A program made the translations under genes and the position numbers. Shown piece by piece: positions 23,623 to 33,123 of a DNA stretch of 64,000 bases (position 1 is its first letter; the number at the start of each line of letters is the position of its first letter). The notes beneath the pieces were generated by a model that saw only the letters and a program-made list of their open reading frames with translations, was not told the DNA's origin and did not search any database. This DNA is from Variovorax sp. J22P240 (GTDB lineage: Bacteria; Pseudomonadota; Gammaproteobacteria; Burkholderiales; Burkholderiaceae_C): positions 365,881 to 429,880 of the forward strand of contig NZ_JASZYR010000005.1 in assembly GCF_030316855.1 (NCBI RefSeq), written 5' to 3'.

Positions 23623-25008
23623 TTAGCGAACGCTCTCCGCTTCGCGCAGCGCGTTCAGGAAGCCTTCGCGCCACCAGTGCACATCCTGCTCGCGAATGCG
23701 CGCCAGCAGTTTCTGGTGGCGCTCGCGGCGCTCGTCCAGGGGCATCTGCAACGCCTGCTGCACCGTCTCCGCGGTGCCATGCGTGTCGTAGGGATTCACC
23801 AGCAGCGCTTCTCTGAGTTGCTCGGCGGCGCCGGCAAAGCGTGACAGCACCAGCACACCGGGGTCCGCCGGGTCCTGCGCCGCGATGTATTCCTTCGCGA
23901 CAAGGTTCATGCCGTCGCGCAGCGGTGTGACGAGGCCGACGGCCGCGGCGCGGCACAAGCCCGGCACGCGCTTGCGCGCCACCATGCGGTGGATGTAGCG
24001 CACGGGCATCCAGTCGAGCTCCCCGTAGTCGCCGTTGATGGCGCCGCACAGCGATTCGAGTTCGCGCCGGATGTCGGCATAGGCGTCGACCGTCTCGCGC
24101 GTGGGCGATGCGATCTGGATCAGCGTGGCGCTGCGGCGGTTCTCGGGGTAGTTGGCCAGCAGTTCGCGGAACGAGCGCACCCGCTGCGGGATGCCTTTGG
24201 AGTAATCGAGCCGGTCGATGCCCAGCAACAAACGGCGACTGGAGTACTCGCGCCGCATGGTCTCGAACATGTCGCGCGACTCCTTCGCGTGAGTGAGCGC
24301 GGCGAACTCGTCGACGTCGATGCCGATCGGGAAGGCGTCGCAGCGTACTGTCTGGCCATAGGCGCGATAGTGCTGGTCGTCCAGCTTCTCGCCGTGGGCC
24401 TCGTTCTTTACGTAGTGCTCGAAGTGCTGCACGTCCTGGTGCGACTGGAAGCCGATCAGGTCATAGGCGAACAGCGAGCGCACCAGCCACTCATGCTGCG
24501 GGATTGCCGCCATGATGATCTGCGGCGGCAGTGGAATGTGAAGGAAGAAGCCGATGCGCTGCCGGCACCCCATCGCCCGCAGCTCGGCGGCCAGCGGGAT
24601 CAGGTGGTAGTCGTGCACCCAGATGATGTCGTCGTCCTGCAGCAGCGGCATCAGCTTGCGGGCAAAGAGCTGGTTCACGCGCCGGTAGCCGCCGATGAAG
24701 GCCGCCTCGAAATGCGCGAGGTCGAGCCGGTCGTGGAACACCGGCCAGAGCACGTCGTTGCTGTAGCCGAGGTAGTAGCTGTCGTGGTCATCGCGGCTCA
24801 GGTCGATGGTGGCGAGCGTGACCTTGCCGGCCTGCTGCTTGTGCATCTCGCCTTCGCCGGTGGGCCCTTCCTCGACGATGGCGCCGCTCCAACCGAACCA
24901 CAGGCCGCCGCTTTGCTGGAGGCTCTCGCCGAGTGCAACGGCCAATCCGCCGGCTGCCGGCTTGCGTGGATCGGCAACCCGGTTGGAAACCACCACCAGT
25001 CGACTCAT
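23623..25008 (-). CDS. otsA: Trehalose-6-phosphate synthase OtsA
   Basis: A 461-residue GT20 glycosyltransferase joining UDP-glucose and glucose-6-phosphate. Family motifs are visible: the N-terminal [32 protein letters not shown] (the His-Asp-Tyr segment), [18 protein letters not shown], and the C-terminal [12 protein letters not shown] nucleotide-binding block. The start is the ATG at 25008, which overlaps the stop of the GH15 gene (ATGA). It forms a three-gene operon with otsB and a GH15 enzyme. Trehalose is an osmotic and desiccation protectant. Confidence 0.96.
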   Translation of the reverse strand: MSRLVVVSNRVADPRKPAAGGLAVALGESLQQSGGLWFGWSGAIVEEGPTGEGEMHKQQAGKVTLATIDLSRDDHDSYYLGYSNDVLWPVFHDRLDLAHFEAAFIGGYRRVNQLFARKLMPLLQDDDIIWVHDYHLIPLAAELRAMGCRQRIGFFLHIPLPPQIIMAAIPQHEWLVRSLFAYDLIGFQSHQDVQHFEHYVKNEAHGEKLDDQHYRAYGQTVRCDAFPIGIDVDEFAALTHAKESRDMFETMRREYSSRRLLLGIDRLDYSKGIPQRVRSFRELLANYPENRRSATLIQIASPTRETVDAYADIRRELESLCGAINGDYGELDWMPVRYIHRMVARKRVPGLCRAAAVGLVTPLRDGMNLVAKEYIAAQDPADPGVLVLSRFAGAAEQLREALLVNPYDTHGTAETVQQALQMPLDERRERHQKLLARIREQDVHWWREGFLNALREAESVR

Positions 25009-26930
25009 ATGCAGGAGTCCCAGGGTGCAGACAGTCTTACGGCCGCGTTGATGATGCCCACCATCGAGTAGGTCTGTGGGAAGTTGCCCCACATCTCTCC
25101 GGTGACCGGGTGCGTGTCCTCGGACAGCAGTCCCAGCGGATTGCGCGCCGCGAGCATGGTCTCGAAGATCTGCCGCGCCTCGGCCTTGCGGCCGATCTTG
25201 GCCAGCGCGTCGATGCGCCAGAAGGTGCAGATGTTGAAGGCCGTCTCGGGCTTGCCGAAGTCGTCGGCGGCTTCGTAGCGGCGCATGTAGGGGCCGTCGC
25301 AGAGCGACTTTTCCATCGCCTCGACGGTGGAGACGAAGCGCGGGTCGCGTGCGTCGATCAGGCCGACCTCGGCCATGAGCAGGATGCTCGCATCCAGTTC
25401 GTGGCCGCCGAAGCTTTCGGCAAAGGCCTGACGTTCCTCGCACCACGACCGGCTGAGGATCTCTTCTCGCATGCGCGACGAATGCCCATGCCAGTAGGCA
25501 GCGCGCTCCGTGAGTCCAAGCGCACGGGCGATCTTGGCGAGGCGATCGCAGGCGGCCCAGCTCATCAGCGCCGAACTGGTGTGGATGCGTGCGCGTGTGC
25601 GCAGCTCCCACATGCCCGCATCCGGCGTGCCGTAGACGCGGATCGCCTGCTCGCCGACAGCTTCCAGGTATGGAAACTCCGCCACGCCGGCCCGGCTCAA
25701 CAGCCGATGGTCGTGAAAGGCCTGCGCCGCGCCGAGCACGATGTTGCCGTAGACGTCATGCTGGAAGTGCTCCTGCGCCTGGTTGCCGACGCGCACCGGC
25801 CCCATGCCGCGATAGCCGCTGAGGCCCTCGACGAAGGACTCCGGCAACTCGCCCTCCAGGCCGATGCCGTAGAGCGGCTGGATGTGTTCGCCGCGCGAGC
25901 CGATCACCACGTTGGACAGCCAGCGGAGGTAGTCCTCCATCGTGCCCACTTCGGAAAGGCTGTTGAGCGCGCGCACCACGAAGAAGGCATCGCGCAGCCA
26001 GCAGTAGCGGTAGTCCCAGTTGCGCTGGCTGCCCGGCGCCTCGGGGATGCTGGTGGTCATCGCGGCGACGATCGCGCCCGTGTCCTCGTAGAGCGAGAGC
26101 TTGAGCGTGATGGCCGCGCGGATCACCGCGTCCTGGTATTCGAAGGGAATCGCGAGCCGCTTGCTCCAGGTGCGCCAGTAGGCGATGGTCTCCTGCTCGA
26201 AATGGCGGGCCGTGTCGGCGATGCCGTCGGTCAGCGTCTCGTCGGCACCCAGCACGAAGTTGTATTCGCGCGAGAGAACGAAAGCCTGGCGCGACAGGAT
26301 GTGCGAGACCGACGCGTCGGTGTTCAGCCGCAGCGTGAAGTCGGGCCCCACGTAGCGGATGTGATTGCTGCCGCGCGTGATGGTCGGCGCCATGGTGCCC
26401 CACTGGAAGCGCGGCGCGAGCGTGACGCGGATGCGCGGCGTGCCCTTGATCGGCTTGACGCGACGCACCATCGTGAGCGGCCGGAAGTAGCGCGAGCGGC
26501 TGTGGAACCGCGGCGCCAGGTCGGTGATCTCGATGCCCTGACCGGCGGAATCGAAGAGCTGGGTGCGAAGCACGGCGGTGTTCGGCTCGTACCACTGCTT
26601 CGACGATGCGAAGTCCTCGATCTCGATGGCCCAGGCGCTCGCATCCTCGCCCGTGTGCAGCAGCGCGTTGAAGACGGGGTCGCCGTCGAAGCGCGGCAGG
26701 CAGCTCCACACGACGCGGCCGCGCCCGTCGATCAGCGCGCTGTAGGCGCAGTTGCCGATGACGCCGACGTTGAGCGAGGCCTCGGCCGGCGGTCCGAAGC
26801 CGGTGCGCGCGGAAGGATCGGTGATGGCCTCGGGATGGGCGGGCGCCTTGTCGCTGGCGCCCGCTGCGCCCGCGACGGACTGGCCGGCGCGGTCTTCAGG
26901 CGCGTCGACCTCTTTCTGGAGAATGGTCAT
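25005..26930 (-). CDS. Glycoside hydrolase family 15 protein (glucoamylase or trehalase-like)
   Basis: A 641-residue GH15-type (alpha/alpha)6-barrel protein. The N-terminal domain begins with GVIGNCAYSALIDGRGRVVW and has LPRFDGDPVFNALL. The catalytic-domain signature RNWDYRYCWLRDAFF and the C-terminal TFWRIDALAKIG are present. Relatives hydrolyse alpha-glucans, and some actinobacterial members are trehalases. The ATG at 26930 overlaps the otsB stop, and its own stop overlaps the otsA start, so the enzyme is made in step with both trehalose-synthesis enzymes. That favours trehalose or glycogen turnover, but the substrate is not proved. A long open frame on the opposite strand is a composition artefact. 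Confidence 0.9.
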   Translation of the reverse strand: MTILQKEVDAPEDRAGQSVAGAAGASDKAPAHPEAITDPSARTGFGPPAEASLNVGVIGNCAYSALIDGRGRVVWSCLPRFDGDPVFNALLHTGEDASAWAIEIEDFASSKQWYEPNTAVLRTQLFDSAGQGIEITDLAPRFHSRSRYFRPLTMVRRVKPIKGTPRIRVTLAPRFQWGTMAPTITRGSNHIRYVGPDFTLRLNTDASVSHILSRQAFVLSREYNFVLGADETLTDGIADTARHFEQETIAYWRTWSKRLAIPFEYQDAVIRAAITLKLSLYEDTGAIVAAMTTSIPEAPGSQRNWDYRYCWLRDAFFVVRALNSLSEVGTMEDYLRWLSNVVIGSRGEHIQPLYGIGLEGELPESFVEGLSGYRGMGPVRVGNQAQEHFQHDVYGNIVLGAAQAFHDHRLLSRAGVAEFPYLEAVGEQAIRVYGTPDAGMWELRTRARIHTSSALMSWAACDRLAKIARALGLTERAAYWHGHSSRMREEILSRSWCEERQAFAESFGGHELDASILLMAEVGLIDARDPRFVSTVEAMEKSLCDGPYMRRYEAADDFGKPETAFNICTFWRIDALAKIGRKAEARQIFETMLAARNPLGLLSEDTHPVTGEMWGNFPQTYSMVGIINAAVRLSAPWDSCI

Positions 26931-27691
26931 GCCGGTTTCCTTGGGGTTGCGGGTGGCGATGCCGCGAGCAGGTCCCGCGCTGCCACCAGCCATTCGAACA
27001 CCTCGCGCGGCGAATCGAGCCGATGCAGCGCCAGGCTGGGACCGGAGCCGACCTTGATCGCCACGCCACCGCGCGGCTGCACGATGGCGAAGCCGCTTTC
27101 GTCGGTGGTGTCGTCGCCGGCAAACACCGGCACGCGGCCCGCGAACGGCGCTTCGCGCAGGAAGGCGTCGATCGCGACACCCTTGTTGATGCCCGCCGGT
27201 TTGACTTCGAACACGAACTTGCCGTGCAGCAGTTCGAACTGCGGCTGGCCGTCGATCGCGCGCGCCATGGCATCGCGGCAGACGGCCTCGAGTTGTGGCG
27301 CAAGCCGGTAATGCAGGGCGATGGCGGCGTGCTTGCGCTCGACCAGCAGCCCTTCGTACACGCGGGCAAGTTCGTTGGCCACTGCGAGCACCGCAGTGAG
27401 ATCCAGTGCGCGCTGCTCCTGCATCTGGCCTTCGGCGTCGCGTCGCTGTACGCCGTGTTCGCCGGCAGCAGGCAGGCGCAGCGGCGCGAGAAAGCGGTCG
27501 AGCACGTCGATCTGCCGGCCCGAGACGACCGCCAGCGCACCGCCCAGCAGATCATGCAGGTCGCTGAGCAGCGGGACCATGGCGGCGGGGACGTGGATGG
27601 CCTCCGGCGTCTCGGCGATGGGCACCAGAGTGCCGTCGAAGTCGAGGAAGAGAGCCGCGTCGGGCGTGAGTCGGGGGGGCGTCTGCAGCAT
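26927..27691 (-). CDS. otsB: Trehalose-6-phosphate phosphatase OtsB
   Basis: A 254-residue HAD phosphatase that removes phosphate from trehalose-6-phosphate. The nucleophile motif is LDFDGTLV (near 17-24), motif II is VVSGR, Lys falls within EVKPAGINKG, and the acidic motif is GDDTTDE. All are hallmarks of OtsB. It is the first gene of the otsB, GH15, otsA operon, with 4-nt overlaps between genes. A 62-bp gap separates it from the end of cca, which ends upstream on the same strand. Confidence 0.96.
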   Translation of the reverse strand: MLQTPPRLTPDAALFLDFDGTLVPIAETPEAIHVPAAMVPLLSDLHDLLGGALAVVSGRQIDVLDRFLAPLRLPAAGEHGVQRRDAEGQMQEQRALDLTAVLAVANELARVYEGLLVERKHAAIALHYRLAPQLEAVCRDAMARAIDGQPQFELLHGKFVFEVKPAGINKGVAIDAFLREAPFAGRVPVFAGDDTTDESGFAIVQPRGGVAIKVGSGPSLALHRLDSPREVFEWLVAARDLLAASPPATPRKPA

Positions 27692-27753
27692 GGAGGGAAA
27701 ACCATAGCAGACTCACGCCGCGCGGCGCGTCGGCCAAAGCCGTCAATCCACCT

Positions 27754-29022
27754 TCAGGAGGAGGGTTGCAGGGCCGCGTCCACCGCGGCGATGCGTGCGC
27801 GCGCGATGGCCTCGCCGATCTTCGGTCCTGCCGCACCGGCCTGCTGCGCTTCGCGTGCGATGGGCTCGGTGGCGACGGACTGCGCGGCGGCCAGGGCCGC
27901 CAGCAGGCGCGTGCGCGGCGGATAGGGCGCGTCTTCGAGGCCGAGGCGTCCCCGCGCATCGCATTCGCAGGCCAGCAGGGCCTCGTCGAAGCGATCCGGC
28001 TTGCGGAAGGCATCGCAGCGCTCCAGCAGGCGGACGACCGCCGCCGCGTTCAGTTCGCCGCTGCGGTGGATGTTGCCGTGCTCGCGGGCGACCACGTCGG
28101 CGAGTTCGCGGATGTCGACGGGCACGCGCCATCGGTCGCACACCGCGCGCAGCAGCTTCGCGCTGCGCTGCTCGTGCCCGATGTGGCGCGGCAGCACGTC
28201 GGCCGGCGTCGTGCCCTTGCCGAGGTCGTGCACCAGGCAGGCGAAGCGCACCGCCAGCGGCGCGTGCAGGTGCGCTGCCATGTCGAGCACCATCATCAGG
28301 TGCACGCCGGTATCGACTTCGGGGTGGTGGGCTTCCGGCTGAGGCACGCCCCAGAGGCGGTCGACCTCGGGCAGCAGCACGGCCAGCGCGCCGCATTCGC
28401 GCAGCAGCTCGAACATGCGCGAGGGCTTGTCTTCCATCAGGCCGCGCGCGAGTTCCTGCCAGACACGTTCGGGCACCAGTGCATCGACTTCGCCGGCTTC
28501 GACCATCTCGCGCATCAGCACCATCGTCTCGGGGGCGACGTGGAAGTCGGCGAAGCGCGCGGCGAAACGCGCGACGCGCAGGATGCGCACCGGGTCTTCG
28601 CGGAAGGCCTCGGTCACGTGGCGCAGTTGCTTCTGCTGCAGGTCGCGCTGGCCGTGGAAGGGGTCGACCAGATCGGCCGGGTCCAGGTCGAGCCGGTCGG
28701 AGGCGTTGATCCGCGCTTCGGGCAGCGCGATGGCGTTGATGGTCAGGTCGCGCCGCGCGAGGTCCTGTTCGAGCGTGACGTCTGGCGCTGCATGGACGAC
28801 GAAGCCGCGATAGCCCGGCGCGCTCTTGCGCTCGGTGCGGGCGAGCGCGTATTCCTCACGCGTCTCGGGGTGCAGGAAGACGGGGAAGTCGCGCCCCACG
28901 GGCAGGAAGCCGCGCGCGACCATCTGTTCGGGCGTGGCGCCGACCACGACCCAGTCGTGATCGCTGCCGGGCCTGCCCAGCAGCGCATCGCGGATCGCGC
29001 CGCCGACGAGATAGGTTTGCAT
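27754..29022 (-). CDS. cca: Multifunctional CCA tRNA nucleotidyltransferase
   Basis: A 422-residue enzyme that adds or repairs the CCA end of tRNA without a template. The nucleotidyltransferase head has GGAIRDALLG and the metal ligands of DHDW, followed by RRDLTINAIA and EDPVRILR. The C-terminal HD domain (HD in LVHDLGKG) gives the phosphohydrolase activities of the bacterial multifunctional class. The ATG at 29022 starts directly with MQTYLVGGAIRD, as usual. It lies downstream of a glutathione S-transferase gene (29-bp gap). Confidence 0.96.
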   Translation of the reverse strand: MQTYLVGGAIRDALLGRPGSDHDWVVVGATPEQMVARGFLPVGRDFPVFLHPETREEYALARTERKSAPGYRGFVVHAAPDVTLEQDLARRDLTINAIALPEARINASDRLDLDPADLVDPFHGQRDLQQKQLRHVTEAFREDPVRILRVARFAARFADFHVAPETMVLMREMVEAGEVDALVPERVWQELARGLMEDKPSRMFELLRECGALAVLLPEVDRLWGVPQPEAHHPEVDTGVHLMMVLDMAAHLHAPLAVRFACLVHDLGKGTTPADVLPRHIGHEQRSAKLLRAVCDRWRVPVDIRELADVVAREHGNIHRSGELNAAAVVRLLERCDAFRKPDRFDEALLACECDARGRLGLEDAPYPPRTRLLAALAAAQSVATEPIAREAQQAGAAGPKIGEAIARARIAAVDAALQPSS

Positions 29023-29051
29023 GGGGCGCAGTGTAGGGCGCCCCGATTCCC

Positions 29052-29735
29052 TCAGCGCTCCAGGCGGTAGGGCTCGTCCATGAGAACGAAGTCCTTCTCG
29101 ACAAGCGCTTCGGCGATCCAGGCCTCGACGCCCGGCAAGGCCAGCACGCGCGCGACATAGGCAGAGATGGCGGCAGGCACGGGCAGGGCGAAGGTCTTGA
29201 TGCGCATGCAGACAGGCGCGAAGTAGGCGTCGGCGGTGCTGAACTCGCCGAAGAGCATCGAGCCGCCATGGGCATCGAGCAGGCCGCTCCAGAGTTGCAC
29301 GATGCGGTCGAGGTCGGCGCGCACGGCGGGCTGGTCGCGCAGGATCAACCGGCCCTGAAGGCTCAGGTCGGCCTCGATGTTCATGCCGCAGTGGCTGCGC
29401 AGCGCGCGGAAGCCCGCGTGCATCTCGGCGCATGCGCTGCGTGCCTGGGCGCGCCGGGCCTTGTCGGCGGGCCAGAGCTTGGTATCGGGATGCGTCTCGG
29501 CGAGGTATTCGCAGATGGCGAGGGTGTCGTAGACGACGATGTCGCCGTCCTGAAGCACCGGCACCGTGCCCGTCGGGTTGAGCGGCAGGATGGTGTGCTT
29601 GAACTTCGAGTGCTCGTCGAAGGAATCGAAGCGGACCATCACTTCCTCGAACGCGATGCCGGCCTGCTTCATGAGCACCCAGGGTCGCATCGACCAGGAC
29701 GAGTAGTTCTTGTTGCCGATGTAAAGCTTGATCAT
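29052..29735 (-). CDS. Glutathione S-transferase family protein
   Basis: A 227-residue GST with an N-terminal thioredoxin-like domain (LYIGNKNYSSWSMRPW, with a likely catalytic Ser near residue 13-14, then TGTVPVLQDGD and the glutathione-contact IYDTLAICEYL-type segment) and an all-helical C-terminal domain (FGEFSTADAYFAPV). The N-terminal serine signature resembles zeta-like bacterial GSTs. The substrate is unknown. The next upstream gene (mgtC-like) starts 86 bp away. Confidence 0.9.
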   Translation of the reverse strand: MIKLYIGNKNYSSWSMRPWVLMKQAGIAFEEVMVRFDSFDEHSKFKHTILPLNPTGTVPVLQDGDIVVYDTLAICEYLAETHPDTKLWPADKARRAQARSACAEMHAGFRALRSHCGMNIEADLSLQGRLILRDQPAVRADLDRIVQLWSGLLDAHGGSMLFGEFSTADAYFAPVCMRIKTFALPVPAAISAYVARVLALPGVEAWIAEALVEKDFVLMDEPYRLER

Positions 29736-29821
29736 GCGGGCCTCTCGGAAGTGATGCAAAGCCTTCGATGCTAGCGGCGTCGGCCGGGGCCATTGATGCC
29801 ATCGCGGCCCGGAATTGATGC

Positions 29822-30382
29822 TTAGCGCGGGGGAGCGTCGTCCGGCTTGGTGATCACGCGCGGTGGCGTCGCTTCCGGCGCGGGCGGGCCCACCAGCCGC
29901 TCGATGAGTGTCACCAGCCGCGGCACGAGCGCCAGTACCACCAGCGCCAGCAGGGCGCTGAGCACTGCGGTCACTTCGCGGCCGAGTCCGCAGGCCATGC
30001 CGATCGCCGCGGTCATCCAGAGGCCGGCCGCGGTGGTCAGGCCCTGAACGTTCTGCTCGTCCCGGCCCTGCTTGAGGATGGTGCCGGCGCACAGGAAGCC
30101 CACGCCCGCCACCAGGCCCTGGATCACCCGGCTCATGTCGGCCGCCTGGATGCCGGCCTGCTGCGGCACGAGCACGAAGAGGGCCGAGCCGATCGCCACC
30201 AGCATGTGGGTGCGCACCCCAGCCGCCTTGCCCTGGTGCTCGCGCTCGAAGCCCAGCATGAATCCCAGAATCGCGGCCAGCAACAGGCGTACGAGGATGC
30301 GCAGTACTTGCGGGAGATCCGGAACGTCGGAGAACTCGGCGGCGAGCACCTCGGTGGTCGCGGCCCAGACAGAGGCGGCCAT
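29822..30382 (-). CDS. MgtC/SapB-family membrane protein
   Basis: A 186-residue inner-membrane protein with about five hydrophobic segments. The MgtC core is evident: LLLAAILGFMLGFEREHQGKAAGVRTHMLVAIGSALFV, then VIQGLVAGVGFLCAGTIL and GLTTAAGLWMTAAIGMA. MgtC proteins affect survival at low Mg2+ and may interact with ATP synthase or other membrane targets. It lacks the C-terminal ACT-like domain of long MgtC proteins and ends in a short Pro/Arg-rich tail. Confidence 0.9.
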   Translation of the reverse strand: MAASVWAATTEVLAAEFSDVPDLPQVLRILVRLLLAAILGFMLGFEREHQGKAAGVRTHMLVAIGSALFVLVPQQAGIQAADMSRVIQGLVAGVGFLCAGTILKQGRDEQNVQGLTTAAGLWMTAAIGMACGLGREVTAVLSALLALVVLALVPRLVTLIERLVGPPAPEATPPRVITKPDDAPPR

Positions 30383-30463
30383 GCTGCAGGAGGAAAGGGG
30401 AGAGGCCGCAGTTTGGCTGCGGGCTGCGCAACCGACTGTAGGACGCCGGCACTTTTTCGAAGA

Positions 30464-31063
30464 TCAGCCGGTCGGGGTGTCCGGGGAGCGCGGTGAAGTG
30501 AGATCCACAGTCCGCGGCAGCGCAGGGGAACTGCCGTGCCAGCGGCGCACCGCGCGCTGAAAGAACATGCTGTTGGGGATCTTCAGCGTGGTGCCTTCCT
30601 CTGCGCTGCCGCTCTCCTGCAGCGTGGTGTAGACCAGGTTGATGTCCATCACGCGGCCCTTGAGACCCGGCTTTTCGCCGTTCTCCAGCACCTCGACCGT
30701 GTCGCCGCGCCAGAACATGCGGGTCGTGAAGATCAGCAGCGCGCAGAAGATGTTCGACAGCACGCTCCACGCCGCGAAGAAGGCCACGGCGCCGACGGCA
30801 GCAAAGCCGGTGAAGGCGCCCCAGAGCACGGTGCCCGAGACGCCCAGCCGCTCCAGGGCCCATAGCAGGGCGCCACCATAAAGCAGGGAGCCGACGGTGC
30901 GGCGCGTGATCACGGCCACGTCCTCGGGCAATGCGTAGTTCGTGGTCACGCGCTCGATCACCCGGCGCACGAAGCGGTACACCAGCCAGGCCGCCAGCAG
31001 GATCAGCGCCACCTGTATCAAGGGGATGGCGATGTCCAGCGTTTCGTTGGCCCAGTCGGGCAA
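30464..31063 (-). CDS. Small mechanosensitive channel, MscS family
   Basis: About 199 residues with an N-terminal hydrophobic helix (IAIPLIQVALILLAAWLVY), two further membrane segments and the MscS pore-lining/beta-domain region (FAAWSVLSNIFCALLIF, then FWRGDTVEVL and LKGRVMDINLVYTTL). The C-terminal cage domain is short compared with E. coli MscS (286 residues). The frame starts with TTG at 31063. A CTG at 31096, overlapping the lytic transglycosylase stop, is another possible start, so the N-terminus is uncertain. It probably acts in osmotic down-shock. Confidence 0.82.
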   Translation of the reverse strand: MPDWANETLDIAIPLIQVALILLAAWLVYRFVRRVIERVTTNYALPEDVAVITRRTVGSLLYGGALLWALERLGVSGTVLWGAFTGFAAVGAVAFFAAWSVLSNIFCALLIFTTRMFWRGDTVEVLENGEKPGLKGRVMDINLVYTTLQESGSAEEGTTLKIPNSMFFQRAVRRWHGSSPALPRTVDLTSPRSPDTPTG

Positions 31064-31092
31064 CCGGGCGCGCAGGTTCTGCAGGATGCGGA

Positions 31093-33114
31093 TCAGGGCA
31101 GGTCCTTGTTGGGCTCCGGCAGCGCGGCATCACGCGGCCCGACCCGACCGAGACGGTCCTTGAGCGACTGCGGCCGGCCGGAGATCAGCGCTGCGTAGTT
31201 CGTGGTGTTCGCGAGCACCTTCTTGACGTAGTCGCGCGTCTCGGTGAAGGGCACGTTCTCGGCCCAGATCGCCGCGTCCATCACCGGCCCGTTGCGCCAG
31301 TTGCGCGGCCGGCCGGGGCCGGCGTTGTAGGCCGCAGCGGCCAGCGCCATGGAGCCGTCGAAGTCGTCGAGCGCGAGCTTCAGGTAGTTGGTGCCGATCG
31401 TGATGTTGGTCTCGCGGTCGTTGATCTGGCCGGGCGTGAAGTCGTACATGCCGATCTTCTTGGCGGTCCAGCGCGCGGTGGCCGGCATCACCTGCATGAG
31501 GCCGGAGGCACCGACGCCCGAGCGCGCGTCCATGATGAAGCGGCTTTCCTGGCGGATCAGGCCGTAGACGTAGGCCGGGTCGAGGCCGATCTCCTGGCTC
31601 TTGCGCACCACGGTGTCGCGGAAAGGCATCGGGAAGCGCTGGTCGATATCGATCACGCCCTTGGTGCGCTCGCTGGTGTTGATGCAGCGGTCCCACACCT
31701 CACGCTGGCAGGCGAGGTCGGCGGCGGCGAGCAGATCGCGGTCGCTCATGCCGCCCTTGTCGTGCAGGTTGGTCGCGTAGTTCCACTCGCGCGTGCCTTC
31801 GGGCCGCAGGCCGATGGAGATGGCGTAGAGCGCGCGCTGGAGCGCTGGGTTGTTGCGTGCCGCGGCCTTCTCCTCGGGCGTGAGCGGATCGGGGCGCGTG
31901 GGCACTGCGGCGCGCTGGCCCAACTCCTCGAGGGCCAGCAGTTCGTAGAAGCCGCGTGTGCCTGCGATGCTTTCGAAGAGCGTGCGGGCCTCGGCCCGGC
32001 GATCGTCGCCGCCGATGGCCGTCAGCGCGCGGCCTTTCCAGTAGACCCAGGTCGGATCGAGCTGCTGCACTTCGCTCATCGCGTCGATGGCGGCCAGCAC
32101 CTGCTTCCATGCGCCGGCGCGCAAGGCGGCGCGGGCCTTCCACGAGAGCATGTCGTCGGACAGGTCGCCGATCTTCGTGACGTTCGCGAAATAGGTGTTG
32201 GCCATCGGCGAGAGCTTGGTCGCGAACTGCCGCCCGATGGCGCCCCAGAGCCAGTTGCGCTCCTCGGCGGAGAGCATCGTCGCCCATTTGCTTTCGAGCT
32301 GGGAGGCGGCCATCTCCGGATCGGCGACGGTCATCTTGATCAGCGCGAGCACCACCAGCTCCCGGCGCGATTTGGCGACGGCGAAGCCGCGACCGGTCAG
32401 GAACTTGGCGGGGCTGGCGTTCATCTCGTCGAACATCGGGATCGCATCGGGTGCGACGAGCATCACCGCCGCGCGGGCGGCCTGCGGACGGTTGGCCTCG
32501 ATGGACAGGCGGGCCTTCTTCCAGGCGTCGTTGGGCGACATCAGGCGCGCGCCGATCATGCGGTCGGCGGCGGTCAAGCAGCCGTCGTCCAGTTCGCGCT
32601 GGCCGAGCCAGGCGCGGCGCACCTCGTCGGCTTGCGCCTGGGTGGCACTGCCGTTTCGCAGCGTGTCGACCAGGATCGCGTAGCAGCGCACCTGGGCATC
32701 GTCGTTCATGCGATAGGCCGGGTGCTGGGTCATGAAGCTGTCCCAGTCGCGGCGCTGGCCCGCGAGCAGCAGCCAGTCGTTGCGCAGGCGGTCTTCCTGG
32801 TAGGTGCCGGCGTAGCGTGTGAGGAAGTCCTGCACCTCCTGCGGGCTCGCCTCCTGCAGCCGGGCCTTCAACTCCCAGTACGCGGCCCAGGGTTCGAGCG
32901 CGTGGCCGCGCGCTTGCGGCAGCAGGGCCGCGAGGCGGGCCTTGTCGCCGCGCTGGGCGGCCTGCTTCATCTGCAGCAGCACGTCGTCGTTGCCGTTTTG
33001 CGCGCGGGCGGGCTGGAGCACCGCTGCAGCCGCCAGCACGAGCGAAAGAGAAAGGGTGGAAAGGGAGGCGCGGGGCTGGCGGCGCGCGGATGCCAAAATG
33101 CTTGCGAACTGCAT
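31093..33114 (-). CDS. slt: Soluble lytic murein transglycosylase (Slt70-like)
   Basis: A 673-residue periplasmic enzyme that cleaves peptidoglycan to 1,6-anhydromuropeptides. A signal peptide is followed by a long alpha-helical superhelical U-shaped part and a C-terminal lysozyme-like domain. The catalytic Glu is in LIRQESRF near residue 520, followed by GLMQVMPATA and AYNAGPGR. Length fits Slt70. Its start is only 9 bp from that of the divergent 5-formyl-THF cyclo-ligase gene. Residue-level evidence for the E-S-R-F, GLMQ and AYNAG motifs is unambiguous. Confidence 0.94.
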   Translation of the reverse strand: MQFASILASARRQPRASLSTLSLSLVLAAAAVLQPARAQNGNDDVLLQMKQAAQRGDKARLAALLPQARGHALEPWAAYWELKARLQEASPQEVQDFLTRYAGTYQEDRLRNDWLLLAGQRRDWDSFMTQHPAYRMNDDAQVRCYAILVDTLRNGSATQAQADEVRRAWLGQRELDDGCLTAADRMIGARLMSPNDAWKKARLSIEANRPQAARAAVMLVAPDAIPMFDEMNASPAKFLTGRGFAVAKSRRELVVLALIKMTVADPEMAASQLESKWATMLSAEERNWLWGAIGRQFATKLSPMANTYFANVTKIGDLSDDMLSWKARAALRAGAWKQVLAAIDAMSEVQQLDPTWVYWKGRALTAIGGDDRRAEARTLFESIAGTRGFYELLALEELGQRAAVPTRPDPLTPEEKAAARNNPALQRALYAISIGLRPEGTREWNYATNLHDKGGMSDRDLLAAADLACQREVWDRCINTSERTKGVIDIDQRFPMPFRDTVVRKSQEIGLDPAYVYGLIRQESRFIMDARSGVGASGLMQVMPATARWTAKKIGMYDFTPGQINDRETNITIGTNYLKLALDDFDGSMALAAAAYNAGPGRPRNWRNGPVMDAAIWAENVPFTETRDYVKKVLANTTNYAALISGRPQSLKDRLGRVGPRDAALPEPNKDLP

Positions 33115-33123
33115 CGGGGGATT

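Noticed and set aside
24933..27311. 792-codon plus-strand frame opposite otsA and GH15
   Set aside because: Both underlying minus-strand genes have unambiguous family motifs, and the plus frame has none.
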